Shown: positions 35,301 through 60,210, counted from the stretch's first letter. The stretch: DNA of 64,000 nucleotides from Casuarius casuarius (GCA_003342895.1 PTFA01000192.1:1866817-1930816); one strand, 5' to 3'. Notes: generated from the letters alone by a model not told the origin. Program-made: numbers and translations.

Positions 35301-36179
35301 AGCATCATCTTGTCCTTTCTGCAGGCCTCTACTTTAGTTGAAATTTTACCTGGAGACTTTCAGACATTCCATCCCAGCAGCCACTGGATTTCAGGTAAAA
35401 GCTGTATGAATATTTGGGTGAACAGGGAAGGCAGTATTCTGCATAGATTGCTATAAAGTCAGAAATACTCCAAGATGCAGTGTGATATCTGTATTATATA
35501 ATCAGCTGAAATTCAGTCCTAAGCCCAGATTTCTTACATCTGTACCATGGGGACTAAGCCAAGACTTAGAATAGGTGTAAGGCATGATAGGGGAGAAATT
35601 CAAGTCTGCACCTACCCTGAATGTAGGTTTACCTGTCTGCTTACCTATCTGTAGTGTGTATGGCTCAGCCACTTAAGGTCTCCCATTTGCTCTAACAGTG
35701 AAGTTATGTAGCCAGCTCCACAGAGATGATTGTCTGTGGATCCTTCCTGGGCCTTCAGCTCTAGTGTTGCCACCTGCAAAGATGTAAGGTAGAACAGATT
35801 GACTGTCAGCTTGGACTCCTGCTTCAGGCTGTCCCAACAACTCTGGGGCCAAGCCATAGACAGCAAGACAGACATATAGAGAGCCAGACTGGGACAGTAA
35901 TATTTGGCCCAAATGCCTGTGGTAGGTACAGCACATATGTAGCTTGCCTGCATGCAAGTAAGGGAATGTTCTTTCTGGGCCTCTACTACCTCCTCCTCCT
36001 CCTTCCTCTATCCACACAGCAACATAGTGTACAGATCAATTAGAAAACAGCTGACTCTTTGTAGAGAGTGTAGTCTACAAAGAGTGCTTGCAAATCTGGG
36101 TGACTTTCCAAGATCTGCTGTGAGCCTGCTGGGGGACTTTCAGGGAATGTTTTCCCCTCAGTTTCCACATCTTGAGGAG

Positions 36180-36240
36180 TAATACTGACCTTCTCTGAGA
36201 AGCACTTTGAGCTATACTGATGAAGTTTCCAGCACCAGCT
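36180..36240 (+). repeat. CORE-SINE 3'-end remnant
   Basis: GAGAAGCACTTTGAGCTATAC followed by TGATGAAG matches the 'TAAAGCACTTTGAGATCTACTGATGAAAAG' 3' end of sauropsid MIR-type SINEs. Short and diverged. Confidence 0.5.
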
Positions 36241-36885
36241 CCCGTGCCTGTTGTCTCCACCTTTTGCAGTGGAGTAGGCAGGGCTTAGGCAATGCTGGCA
36301 CCATAAGTTAGACCTGTGTTGAATAACTATTTTTAACCTAATTTGTGTGCTGAGAGAGTAGTCTGAGCAATGCTGACTTGTCTCTAGCAATTATGATGAT
36401 TTATTAAAAAAAAATACTGCTAATAAATGAATGGACTGTGGTAATGATATCGATGACTCTACCTGATTCTGCAACTGCAGGACATCAGCTAGGATGGCAG
36501 AAAACAAGCAAAAAAAAGCGTATTAAGGGCTGAAGCCCCAATTTTGCAGTAGGGTGCAGAGACAAATCCCAAGGGATTTCAGTGACGCCCTACACAAAAA
36601 ACAGACCTGAATACGCAAAGCGCCTCGGGTCACGCTTAAAAGCAATCCAAACTTTCCATCAAATACGTGACCTCATCGGATGGGGGTATTTGTCGTTTTG
36701 GGGCAGCAGCGAGCGCTACCCGCCCTTGAAAGCGGCGGCGCCTCACGCCCGCAACGAAATGAGGCCGCTTCTAGCGCGGAGCTGGGCGGAGGCCGGCTTT
36801 CCCGGGCCGCAGGAGAGGCCGGGCTCGCGACACCTGCTCCCCCGCCCGCCGCTGAGCGGAGGGGCCGCCGGGAGGCGACAGAGGC

Positions 36886-37252
36886 NNNNNNNNNNNNNNN
36901 NNNNNNNNNNNNNNNNNNNNNNNNNNNNNNNNNNNNNNNNNNNNNNNNNNNNNNNNNNNNNNNNNNNNNNNNNNNNNNNNNNNNNNNNNNNNNNNNNNNN
37001 NNNNNNNNNNNNNNNNNNNNNNNNNNNNNNNNNNNNNNNNNNNNNNNNNNNNNNNNNNNNNNNNNNNNNNNNNNNNNNNNNNNNNNNNNNNNNNNNNNNN
37101 NNNNNNNNNNNNNNNNNNNNNNNNNNNNNNNNNNNNNNNNNNNNNNNNNNNNNNNNNNNNNNNNNNNNNNNNNNNNNNNNNNNNNNNNNNNNNNNNNNNN
37201 NNNNNNNNNNNNNNNNNNNNNNNNNNNNNNNNNNNNNNNNNNNNNNNNNNNN
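36886..37252. other. Assembly gap (367 N)
   Basis: Run of N inside the CpG island, flanked on both sides by very GC-rich sequence, as is usual for regions that sequence poorly. The true length is unknown. Long open frames that appear to cross it are artefacts. Confidence 1.
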
Positions 37253-37305
37253 CCTCCGCTCAGCGCCGCGCTCCCGCTGCCCCCCTCCCCGCACCTGTTG
37301 GCTGA

Positions 37306-48658
<11,353 letters not shown>

Positions 48659-48820
48659 AGAGATGGTCACCAAGCTTCTTGTTATGTCGTCAGCCTGAAT
48701 TGTTCATGTCACTATGGGTTTGTTTTAGCAATTTGAGAAATATGTATACTATTCTGCTTCAATCTGAATATCTCTCTATTGTACACCGTTGAATAAAATC
48801 TTGCTGGAGCTTCCTCTCTA
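48659..48820 (+). terminator. RBX1: RBX1 3'UTR and poly(A) signal
   Basis: AATAAA at 48792-48797 lies 134 bases after the stop, and a GT/T-rich element (TTTTTGTCTTGTGTTTGTG) begins at about 48822. Cleavage is therefore expected near 48810-48820. A longer 3'UTR cannot be excluded. Confidence 0.75.
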
Positions 48821-51800
48821 CATTTTTGTCTTGTGTTTGTGAGTGGGAAGTTGGTGAATGAGAAAGCAGAAGAATTTTCTGAAGACTGGGGAGTTCAGGT
48901 ACACTTTTGTTCATTAATATCATCAACACTTTGGGAGGCAAATGTCCTGTTTTCATAGGAGAACTTCCTGGGCAAGTACGCTTGTCACTGCCCCAGTCTT
49001 TGACTGAGGGTTTGGTCTTACTCCCTAACAATTTAAGAACCACACCTCTGGCTCACTGAAGCCAGCATTAGGCTCCATCATGTAGTACAATGGGAGCAAG
49101 ACATGGCCTGGCTAAGTGTCATTTATGCAAATAGTGTTCTCAGGTGGACACGCTTTCTTGCAGTGGAGTTGAAATGATGACCTATGTAATTAGGGATTGT
49201 GTCATTATTAGAAAGTACTTTCTATTGCTTCTACTCTTGAGTTTGACTAGACCAGCTCCCCTACAGAGGAAAAGGTCATTAACCATTCTCAGTTCTATCT
49301 ATTTAGCTTGGGAAACTTTAACTGAATGCCAGTTTTTGTCAGTGTTCATAAGGCACTTTTGTGTGTCAGGTGAAAGGAGGCTCAGGTAACTCACATGCTA
49401 AATTGACTGCAGAGCTAAAAATAAGTGGTGCATGAAAAAACTAATTCTTGGTTGGCTTTCTACTGGTATTTCCCCAGTTCAAGCCAAGACACAGTTCTTA
49501 CAGGCCNAAAGTTGTTACTGTGAAAAGTACGTAATGCTTTGTTTGGTACCTCCCGTGCCAAATGGCATGGTCTCCTCATCGTTACATCAAATTTTAGCCC
49601 TTGTTGACAGCCTCAGCAGACGCCTGTAATTCAAACAAGGTAAAAGAATTTCTTCCTACTACAAAAAGTTGTGTCCTTCATGTCACTAGTGGCATGTACA
49701 GTAAATTTTTTTTCAGTAGTTCTTCATGATGCAACCTTTGGATGAGCACGTTTTTGCTAGTTATTGAGGATGGGAAATTTGTTACCTAATGCTAAGCATT
49801 AGTGTGGGGAGTAGAGATGGTCATCAACAGAACCAAAGCTTGCAAGCTTCTCAGTAGTTGCTGGGGCTTTTTTTAATCTGCAGCAAGCAAATGTCAGGAT
49901 TATTTTATCAGCAGGTGTCAGTGCTCTGCAAAGATATGGTTTGCTATTTTCCACCCTCAAGAAGAAAAAAGGGACAACTAAAGTCAGGAGAGTTCATAGC
50001 TAAACAGTTTTTTTTACCAAAAATTTGGAGTTGAATTTGTTCAAAGCTCATGAAGGTAATTTTGATGATGGGAGCAGGAACGGAACAGAGCAGGGGGAAA
50101 AATGACCTTCTCAGCTAATGTAGTGGTCAAAGCATTCATCCAGGCAATGGGAGATGCAGGTTAAATACCATTCTCTGGAATTGGCACTTCCTGTTGAATG
50201 TCCTGTCCACCTGACCAAAATGTCAGCTCCTCCTGTTGATGACAGCCTGTTTGTACACAGTGTTTGAATATTCAGGACCTGGAGCGCAGATGCTCCAGGT
50301 GCTCAGTGATCAGGGTATGTAGTTCCTCTAGAAGTTTGTTTTGGGTCCAGCTACATCAGTCTGGTTTGTTTCCCTTTAGTCTGTGCATATTGCCCTGAGT
50401 GTATTTTTTCGGCTGAGGACACATCAGCGCAGGCATTTCCCTCTCCTTCGTGGCTTTGTGTGTTTTTGCTCGAGGCTGTGCCTGCAAGCGGATTCTTTTT
50501 GTATCACTTTTTTTAAATGGATTCTTCCAACTGGCAATTTACAGGCACTCTCCCCCCACACCCCTTGAACTCTGTTCTGGTACAGTATGTAAACTGTTAA
50601 ATTTGATTTCACTTTGCTCTTCTAGAGTCTGTCCCAAACCTGGTTTCCCTAAGTGGGAGGGGGAAGAGAGACTGTACAGCAGCAATTGTTTACAGACCCA
50701 GGAAAGAAAATCCGTTTTCAGCTGCTGCCAGTTGAAATGGTTCTGCTGCCCTGTTCCCTCTGCTGCAAAAGGTCTGAAATCTGCTGTGACGAACCGAGGC
50801 AACTCCAGCATACGGCTGCTGGCAGCCCAGTTTTCTGTAGCGCACACTAAGGATTGCGTTTGGGGGAGGGGGAAGAGCTTCCGTAAGTGATCCGAGAGAG
50901 CAGCGCTGCAGCACAGGGAGCGTAAAGTGAAGGGACGAGGGCTCCGTTTTAGCCAAAGAGACAAAGGCTCCTATTTCCCTGGGGTAGGGTTGCTCACTCA
51001 GACTAGCATCGCTCTGTCCTAACTTTTACAGCATGGCCTCCATCTGGATGTCGTGGTGGTGGGAGGGGGAAGGAGCATTAGTTCCCACTGTCATCTTTTT
51101 TTTCTTTCCTGAAGCAACAATCATTTTCAGCTAAAGCTTTCCATTCTTGCAAAATACAGACAGCTTTTTGGGGGTGGGAGGAAGGAGTTGGACACATTTT
51201 TAAGTCTTTGGTGTGCTGGGGGGAAGGTAGGTGTGCAGGGGAAAAAAGATGACTGTGTTAGTGCCCTTTGCCACTTCTGTAAATGGAGAATGAATCTGAA
51301 CTGCAGACCCCAGAATAACAAAACCAGAAAGAGACAATAGTTAGAACTGCACAGAGTGCATATCCCACAGCTGGGCTGCTTAGAGAGAAGCAAATTGGTG
51401 GTGGACCTGCTGCAGAGCAGAAGGCAATTTTGACGTAACTGATGATTTCCACAAGTTTGTCAGCTAAGTCAAGCTGAACAGACCCTAGTGCTTGGAGCCA
51501 GCCAACCTGACCAGAAAGCAGCTTTCTTTTCTTCCTTGTGGAAAGGAGGCAATAAAACTTCAGATGCTGGGTGGCATCAGCTGTGCCTTGCATGCCAAAT
51601 CCTTTGCTGCTATTTCATAAAAATGTCAGAATCAGGGCTCTGTGGTGCAGAGATAGCATGTTCTACTGTATTTCTAAATACCTGCAAAAGCAAGAGGTGG
51701 TGGACTGGCACCAAAGAGCAAAATATATGTGTTACAGTGCATTGGTTGAGCAGCAGTTCATAGGTGAGAATATAGGTACTAAGTACTTTCCCCTTGCCTT

Positions 51801-54800
51801 CAGCAGTGCCCTGGGCAAAAAGCATCTGTGTCTGAGAGGAATGGTTAAAGCGGCGTCAGACAATTTGCCAGGCTTGTAGCAACAGGTCATGGACTAAACA
51901 CGGTTGTGCCTTCCTATCTTGACTGTTGCCTCAGCTTGGTTGTGAGGGAGTATCTGCAGAGATGCAGATGCTTTATTTGGGATGAGGAAGCTTTGCAACT
52001 GCTTTGAGTGATGCTGTTGATGTCCTCCTTATGGGGAGAGCCCTGGGAGCTGCTCCGGCTGCTGTACTGTCAGGTGTGATGGTGAAACCCCACCTGGGCA
52101 TGCTAAAATATAGCCTTGTGAAGAGGGCAGCAGTAGCCTTCTGCATGTGGTGTGTGCAGGCAAGCAGATGCCAGCGTCCATCAGTCCCTCTCGTGCTAGC
52201 TCCTTGTAGAGAAGCTAGTTGGCATCCTGAAGTACTGTGGAGCCACAAAATGTTCGGCAAAGATGATGTGAAGAACACCCAAGCAGCATCAGTGTTGAAC
52301 AGAGGGGAGCCATGCCAGCACGGGCAGATCCAAGCTTCCAGGAACAGAGCAGCCTCAGTGGGAAGCCTGAGCAGATTTGCGCTGCCTGGTCTTCTGGAAA
52401 ACTTCCACCTCCAAATACATCAGGGCAGTGGATGGCAACTTCCCTGACCAGTCACCACCTTTGCTTTCTCATTCCTCTGGTTAGAAGCGAGCAGACAAAA
52501 AGAGCAGACAAGAAGATAACGTGAAGAAGAGATGGGCAGAGGCAGAGACTAAGACTAAATTGCTGCCTGCGCTTGTCCCAGACACTGGTACCACCAGGAG
52601 AGAGGTGAGTAGATGTTGTGGCAAGCAGTGAATACCAGTGCAGGCCTGGATGGAGAGCAAAAGCCTTTGCCTTCGGCAGCGCAGGATATTGCTATGGCCC
52701 GTATTGCTTCACGTCGTCCTGGGCAGGAGAAACGTGCTGGTGTAGGACAATACAGAAGCATTTTCAAGATGCGAAGCTGATGCCCACTCACTCAAGAGAC
52801 CACAGAATGGAAATAGAGAAAAAGTTACAAAACATGTATGTCATCTTGCAGGGATTTCTCTGTTTTGTGACTGCATAGGCAGTATGTGTGCTAGAGCTCA
52901 GATATCCTTCTGCCGAAGGCCCGGGTGGGACTGGGACTGCAGCACAGGCATCTCTTTGGAAACATCTTCCATGGGCTAGCAGCGCAGGTGGTGCAGTCCC
53001 ACTCTATCAGCCCACTGTTAAGTCTTTCCCCATCCCACTATAAAAGCCCGTGTGTCCTCGCTGCAGCAGCTGCTTCGCCCCCCGGTGAAGGGACGTGCCT
53101 CTCGGCAGGGAGGGAAGGAGGCTTCCAACGAGCTCAGCAGACCCCGACATCCCCAGACCTCACCCAGGCCTGCCTGAAAGCTGACACTGGCCGCGGCCTG
53201 CTGGAAGACCCCCAGGCCATGGCTGGAGAGAAGGGGGAGGACACCACACTGCTGAGGGTATTTTCCCACATGGGGTTCCCCAGGGGGCTGGGGGGGGAGT
53301 GAGCGAGGAGGGTGCGTACGAGGAAACATGCCTTCTCTCCCTGCTTTTGCTAACTGCATTATTTCCCTCCCTGCCGAAACTGAAAAGAGCAAGCTTTTCT
53401 TTTCGGCTCTTGCTTTCCCCCACCAGCTCGCTCTGCCGATATTGCTGCTGTGTTTAATTTGCTGTGAGGAAACACGCCTTCCCCCCCTCTCCACACGCGC
53501 TTTATGTAACTTTGTTTTCTTCCCCAATGCAACAGGTTTTGCAGCAAGCCTGTTCTGTTTACTGTGGCGCATGAAGAATGGCACGCTTCCCCCAATTTCT
53601 CTCTGATCTGGTCTATTATCTGGTCTGGTCTGTTATCGGGTCTGATCTTCACCTTTCTCCTTCTCTGATCCCGTTCCCATGGAGATCCCAAGGAATAAAC
53701 GGGTGCCGTGTTCAGCTGGAGCCTCAGGGAGGGGGTTAGTGGGAAGATTTTTGGCTCACCTGGGCGGTAATTGTAACCCATCCCAGAAGCCAGTCTACTA
53801 GTTGCTGGAAGGTCTATTTTAGGTTTCCATCACTTAACTCCTTCGCAACAGTAGGTCGTTGGCCTGTTGTTTCACTTTTTGTAGGCTGCTTTCCAGCTGC
53901 TCCCTGTCCCATGCAGAAGGAGATGCTACCCAAAGCTGAGCTGTGCNATGGCCCAGCTCTCAGGCCTTACACGTTGCACCACCCCCACTAACAGTCTCGA
54001 CTGCAAAAGAAAAAAATTCATTTGAGGTTTCAATTTAAAGATCTGTTGAAATTTAGTGGCAGCTGATTCCAGAAAGTATGCGTCTGGGCGTGGAAACACA
54101 TCACCACCTGCTTTCCTGCTGAATTCACCTCCTCTCAGACCTGCTGCAGCCTGGACTTAGCCCGCATTTGCTGCCAACATCAGCTCGGTCACCCACTTTC
54201 TTGTTCCTCATGTGAACGGTGAGGCCTGACCCCAATGCTCCAGCTCATGAGCCAGGAGAGGGGCAAGACAGTTGTGTCTGAAGAAGTACCAACATTACAG
54301 GTATCACCAACTCAGATGGAGAAGCTATATATCCCTGGCATATGGGGGCTTTGTGCCTATGGAGCAGCAGGTGGGTATTTTTGGTTGAAGTGCCACCCCA
54401 GGTAGACTTTCCTAGGTGACAGTGCACTGGTGGTGCCTCTGAGAGCACATCCTCTTCTTCCAGCTGTGCTGCTTCGTCCTCAGGCACTCTCTTCTCCTCT
54501 TCATTAGTCTTCCTGTGCCGGGCTTCCAGCTGGTGCTGTTGCGCTGGGGACGGGGAGTAAAGGAGGAGTTCTCTGGAGACATAGCCTGCTTAATGTCCCC
54601 TCCATCCCCCTTCCTTTTCCACATCCTAAAAGACATGAACGACAATTCAGATCAAAATGGGCATTTGTTTCCCATTTGCTGGTTGAAAGAGGTGGCATTT
54701 CATTCGAGCATTTTTTTGTCCTAGTTGCATCAAATACACTGAAATGAATCATTTTGACATTTTAGACATGAAACATTATGATTTTTAAAACATGTTTTGA

Positions 54801-56762
54801 TGTTCTTGGTACTTCCCTCCTCATACCCCCCCCAAATTTCAGTATTGTAGATTTTTTGAATATTGTTTGTTTGCCAGAATTCAGCTTGAATCTGCAACCT
54901 TTTTTGTAAAACATGAATTCAGTTTCATACAGTTTTAATCTATAGCCATTACACTTGCCACAAAAGTGTCTCTCGTGTTCAGCTTTGGGGGTAAGGCGAG
55001 AGAAATGTCAGAGGCTGTGTGTGCTGAGGAGCATTTACCAACAAATGCCTCCTTCAGCTCCTGCCTACGGTGTGACTGCTGCAGCACACGTGGGCTGGTG
55101 GGAGCTCTGAGGGCTCCCTGGTCCCTCCCGTTCCCTTGGGTCTCTGGCATGTTTCTACTCCACGTTGAGTGAGCGGCCATCCATCTCCTCGCTCAACCCG
55201 CCAGCTAAGTGGAGACCAAAGGTTTAAAATACTCATAAATCACTGATCTCCATACTGTTCATAGATGAAAGTCTATGAGGAAAGATGACAGCTCAGTGAG
55301 GATTGCCTGTGAGCCACTGGTTTCTCCAGAAATCTTCCAACAAGATAAAATGCTCCTCTAAAGGGTCAGCGTGAAAAATAATACAGACTTGTTCTCCCAG
55401 ACAGGTATTTTGGGTGTCTCTCAGTGCCATTGCGTACCTTTCCCACAAGATGATGAGATGGAGTAAGAGATGTAGCTCCCACGTAGGAGGCAGGAATGAG
55501 ATACCACATCCTTTTCAGGCATTTAGGAATACAGAGGAGGTTTGTGGCAGATTTCTTTGTATCCAAGCAAGATCATTTTGACAGGGCTAAGGTAAATGTG
55601 AGTCCCAACGGGACTATTGGACATGACTGTCAGGAAGATAAAAAGTATGAAAAGGCCTGTGTTGCTCTGATTCAGGAAGTTTTACCTATTTCTGAGACTT
55701 TGTCCCTGTCTCCCCTGCAGTCTCCCACGAACATCAGCCTCTTTTTCAGACAGTCGCCAGCTCTCCAAAAGCCAAATAACAACCTCCTTCCTTTCTCCAG
55801 ATGCTACCTGCCTTTAAAACCTGAGATGGACACCCAGAGGTGCTTCTTCTGCTGGTGGAGAAACTGAGCCCACCCTTANTCTGTTCCCCAGTGACATACA
55901 CAGTTCCCCTCAAAAACCGCTTGTACTCAGCTCTTCTTGTGGTCACTGTGCTCATGCAGCATTTCTGTTCTGGGCTCCTACTGTCTCCACCACCTCACCT
56001 ACAGGGCTTGTCCCATGTTAGAGCCGGAGACCCAGGAAGGTGCCAAGGGGGAGGACGGCACCTGGGACAGAGGGACACAGCAAATCCTCAAAACCACAAG
56101 CAGCAGCAGCGTTTGTGCCGAGAATCATCTTTGTGCGCCGACTGATTTTCATTTGTGTCTCTTTCCTCAGCCTGATGCTGTATGCTTAGGTTGGTGGTGA
56201 TGGCAGCCTCTTTTGTATCTGGGGTTGCAGCCACTGTCAATGAACTATTAAAGCACCAAAAGCAGCTCCTGGAAGATCACGCAGCCTCATTTCCTCTTTC
56301 TCTTTCCCCACTTGTCTCTTTTGAGGTCAGTACACAATTTTTGGCTTTTTCCCTTGGGCTCTTTAGTCGCTCAGTCTCTTGGAGTTGTCTGTAAATGTAT
56401 CTGCATCAACGTTTAGTCAGCGTGGTGTAGGGTCTTTGAGTGGTAGTCCATGAACATCCAGTGCTGTTGCTGATGTCTGTGACCGGCATGCTTTAGCTGG
56501 AGGGCACCCGTAGGCGGTCGTACCTGTCAGGGAGGTGCACACGTTCGTTGTACCCTCGCATGGAGAACGGAGACTCCCGAGGTGAGGATCACTGACTGCA
56601 GCCCAGCTCCTGTGTGCTGCTCATAAATCACATTAGAGTATATCAAAGCCCTGACTGTCACCACTACCTAGATGTAAATACTATAATTATCCTAAGTAAA
56701 ATGAACAGTTTATCAGACTTCCTGTGTTGAATCTTTTTATTACAGGGTTTTTTTCATCCCAG
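48821..56762. other. Intergenic downstream of RBX1, no supported gene
   Basis: GC content rises gradually after about 50400. Contains a MIR-like fragment at about 50110-50185 and a degenerate TCTGGTC-type repeat at about 53604-53645. Open frames of 140-190 codons on the - strand (50539-50964, 53018-53584) are GC- and Gly/Pro/Arg-rich with no family match and look like chance. Confidence 0.65.
50110..50185 (+). repeat. MIR-like SINE 5' part
   Basis: AGCTAATGTAGTGGTCAAAG, GCATTCATCCAGGCAATGGG and GATGCAGGTTAAATACC follow the MIR head 'TAGTGGTTAAGAGCA...GGGTTCGAATCC', including degraded tRNA-like A- and B-box positions. Confidence 0.45.
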
Positions 56763-57058
56763 ATTTGATTTGCCATAGACTGCATATGGCACTGGCTTAC
56801 AAATCTCTGGGTTTTAAACACGACCCAGCATCAAAACCTGTTGCACAGCTAGTTGGCAACCTCACAGAGGCTTATTTTGCTGAGGAGAAGGCCTTGCTCT
56901 TGCCTGCGGTGAAATCTGCAGGTCCCTTTCGAAAAAGAGTCATCGGTGCAGTGAGTTATGCCGGCTGCATCCCGAGGTCCTATGGGATCCAGCAGCAGCT
57001 GCTGCGTGCAGCCGTGTTAGCATCGGAAGTTATCTATAACACAGGCAAAGCTTTCTAA
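56763..57058 (+). other. Unrecognised ~97-codon open frame after a splice-acceptor-like site
   Basis: The frame runs from the acceptor-like TTTTTTTCATCCCAG (ends 56762) to TAA at 57056-57058. Its composition looks protein-like: no low complexity, mixed hydrophobic and charged residues, segments LGFKHDPASKPVAQLVGNLT and GAVSYAGCIPRSYGIQQQLL. The first ATG gives 90 residues. I do not recognise a family. It could be a terminal exon, a remnant of a mobile element or gene, or chance. No AATAAA was seen close downstream. Confidence 0.25.
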
Positions 57059-59419
57059 TGATCGTATCGCAGGCTGCACAGTTCAAGTCATGTGAAGCAA
57101 TCCAACAGGCTTTTTTTTTTTTTTTTTGGTTTATCAGAACAAACACGGCAGAGCAAAATGAATCCAGTAACTAGGAAGCTCCTGGTCACCGGAGCGCAGT
57201 GAAAAAATTGATGGAAAAAAAAAAAAGGGCTGGACTTCAAGTGCTCCAAAATGAGACTTTCCACACACAGGTCTTTTCACCGCATTAGGGAACAAGCGAT
57301 GTTATTGCTTTTGTCCCTGTTGAGCCGGGAACTGTGGGTTAGGCTCAGATGTTTTTCCTTCCTTTGAATCTCAGCCTGTTTTAGGCATTTCTACCAGCTC
57401 CTCTCCTCCTGAAGGTGATTCAGCAAATGAAACATGACAAAACAAAACTCATTTTAATAGCTTGTCTCGGCCAAGACAAACTTAGAAAATAGCTGTGTTA
57501 TTATCATGAGCTGGAATGTAAAGCTATTTACTTCATTAGCAGCAACGGCAACAAAATAACAACCCATAATGTTGGCAAGAGTAGAATCAGAACTAAAATA
57601 TTGCATACAGAATAGAAAAAGAACTGGAATTAATTCCTTATTATGGACTTAAAAGAATTTTTCTTGAACATAATAGTCTCAGAAATCACCAGTGGTTTGT
57701 GAGAGGCTTCTTGAAAAGTATCTTTTTGTGTAGTGTCTGACTGTGCAAACAGGTAAAACGGTACCTGTGACATGGAGAGACACCTTCAGATGAGAGTCTA
57801 CATCACTGAAGTTGTGGTGGGGGAGGGAGGGGAATGACTGAACAGTGCCACTTTACTGGCAAGCGAATGCTTAAAAGTTGGAGACTGAACAAGGATGNAA
57901 TTAAAACTGTTAACCAAAGCGAGTTTACATTTTGAACTGACTAGAAATCTGGGACTAGGACTGTAGTTTAATTTGTGTTTTCACTCACAACCATAGTAAA
58001 AGTAGAGCTGAACAGTTGCATGTGGAGTAAAGCAAGAATAGAAGGAATTCCTTGTCATGGGACTAATATAGCCCTGGTAGTTTTTTTTACTGGCTCTCCA
58101 TAAAATTTTGAGAAAACATTTTACTGATTATAGATAACCTCTTTCAAATAAAAGATTTCATTCCCCAGCTGAATCTGTAGTGGCTCCTGCCAGCAAAGTG
58201 GACATCCAGGGGCTGCCTACTCTGGTAGGAACATTTTATCAGGAAGTACAAAACATTATCATAAAAAATAGAAAGATCTGCAGTAAAAATGGCTTATCTT
58301 TGAAAGAGGAACAGAGTGTTTATCTGGTCACAACAGCATAATGTCCCCTGGTTTTGTTTCAAATTTTCAGTCTATCTTGGACTGACCTTTGGAACCTTAA
58401 GGAGACCAAGCTGTCCCTAAACCTCCCCAAAACATACCTGAACATACCCAAATGCAGTATTTGCTGTTTCTCTAGCCTCTAAAATGTCTTCTTTTTTCTT
58501 CTGTCCACTAGGAAAATTTTTTAAAGCAGCCCTTCAACCAGCCTTCCGCATGAGGAACCCAGCCCCTCGTGGGATTTAGATCGTCCTTCCATTTGCTGGA
58601 TATCCCATTTAAACGAGAGGCCGCGGGCCCTCTTCCACGTCTCTGCGTTTCAATGGCTCTGCCTCAGCCCTGCTTTAAACATCCTTACTGGCACTGGCAG
58701 TGGAGTCCCTGCACCCTCGCGCCTCGGCGAGCTGGGAGGTGGCTATTGGAGGTATCCACCAAAGATGTCCAGGAGGGTCAGGTATCAGCATGGAGAGCAT
58801 CCACGTGGGTATCACAGCCGCCAAAACATATCTGGGAAAATTGTTCATTCATTCAAGAGATCCTCCCACCTTTACAGCTACATTAAGTCCTGCCCTGATT
58901 TAAAATTGCTGTGAGAGTAATACGGTTGTATACACTTCTTTAAAGCCATATATGTTCGTGCAAACATTAGGAGGAGATATAAAAGCTGACGGAGCTGTTT
59001 TGGCTTCATTCTTTACTTAGATTGTTTCCATCATTGTTTTTCCCTAAACCACTGCTTTGGATTCAGCTGCAGTATAATACATATGGAAGTGATGACTTGA
59101 GGAAAATCAGGTTGCCTATGTATACTGGAACGGGCGTGCTTGGAGCTATTTAGTCCACGTACGTCCGTGACGGCCCATTCTCCAGCCCTGCTGCTTTGGC
59201 ATGCTGCGAACACAACCTGGCGAAGGCGCTGCAGCATCTCCATCGCTCTGACCACGGCAGCATGAAAGCTGCGAGCGCCACCAGCATAGTGACGCTCCTG
59301 ACAGCACAGGTCGTGGGGCTGAGAGGCTGTGTCCTGACTGCGTTCTCCAACAGTGGCGTCCATGTGCCTCTGTTGAACATCAGGAGGAACATCGGTTGCT
59401 CCCTTGGCGAGGAAAATAT

Positions 59420-59442
59420 CTCCTCCTCCTCCTCCTCCTCCT
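59420..59442. repeat. (CTC)n trinucleotide repeat
   Basis: About 23 bases of perfect CTC/TCC repeat followed by TTCCTG and a T-rich run. Confidence 0.9.
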
Positions 59443-60210
59443 TCCTGTTTTGTTTTTTTTTATTTTATCTTCATACAATAACACGCACCTCTGTCAGCTT
59501 TGTTCTTCCGTAGGTGCCCCCAGGCCAGCAGTCCCTGTGTGTTTAACCTGTTAGAGCTTCACCAACGCTACCTTGGGGGACATGATGGTCAAAAGAACAG
59601 CAGGAGTGAAAATATAGGCAAGCAGTCTTTTCTTTGCCATTTTGAAAAGGTTGTGTGCAGCCAGGACAGCCGAAAAAATCTCACAAACACCCATGTGTTC
59701 CTGTTTTGACTCTGTGGTCTTTGCAGTACGGCACCTCGCCTTCAGCCTCAGCTCTCTTGTTCGCAGACCTGGGAAAGCAGCACGCTGAATGATCTTGGTA
59801 GCACCCTGCGCAAAACGATGCCTCCAAGAGTCTCCGGACAGGAAAAGTATAGCACAAACACTTTTATTATTTATGTGGTAAACACGTACGGTAATTATTC
59901 CGTGTTAATGTGTTTGGGTTGCTTTCTAAGTTTGGTTTAAAAAAAAAAATCAGTCTGCAGCGAAGATGGCTTAAAAGGACAAGCCTATGCTAAGGTAGGG
60001 AAGTTTCTGCCCTGAGTCATGGAGAGATCAAAAGTAATTTATCGGTGACTTCCCGTCCTCAGTTGTCTGTCCCGAGCAGCCGCTTCCGGGCCTGCCGGGT
60101 GGCCTCCGAGGAGCCGGCGCCTCAGGCGGCCGCATCCAGCATCCCCAGGACACAGCACAAGGGCCCCACCTGCTTTCTGCAGGTCGCAGTAAACGGGTCC
60201 TTCCATGTAT

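Larger units (their letters stand above)
33941..36670. other. Intergenic between the XPNPEP3 copy and the RBX1 CpG island
   Basis: AT-rich. Contains a TATATG microsatellite near 34606-34640, a MITE-like repeat at about 35191-35300 and the 3' end of a CORE-SINE at about 36180-36240. No supported gene. Confidence 0.7.

Noticed and set aside
50539..50964. Overlapping 140-146 codon frames on both strands
   Set aside because: Two opposite-strand frames over the same bases, no family match and no splice signals that extend them.
53018..53584. 188-codon open frame on the - strand
   Set aside because: Rich in Gly, Arg, Pro and Ser with no domain or splice context, in GC-rich DNA; likely chance.
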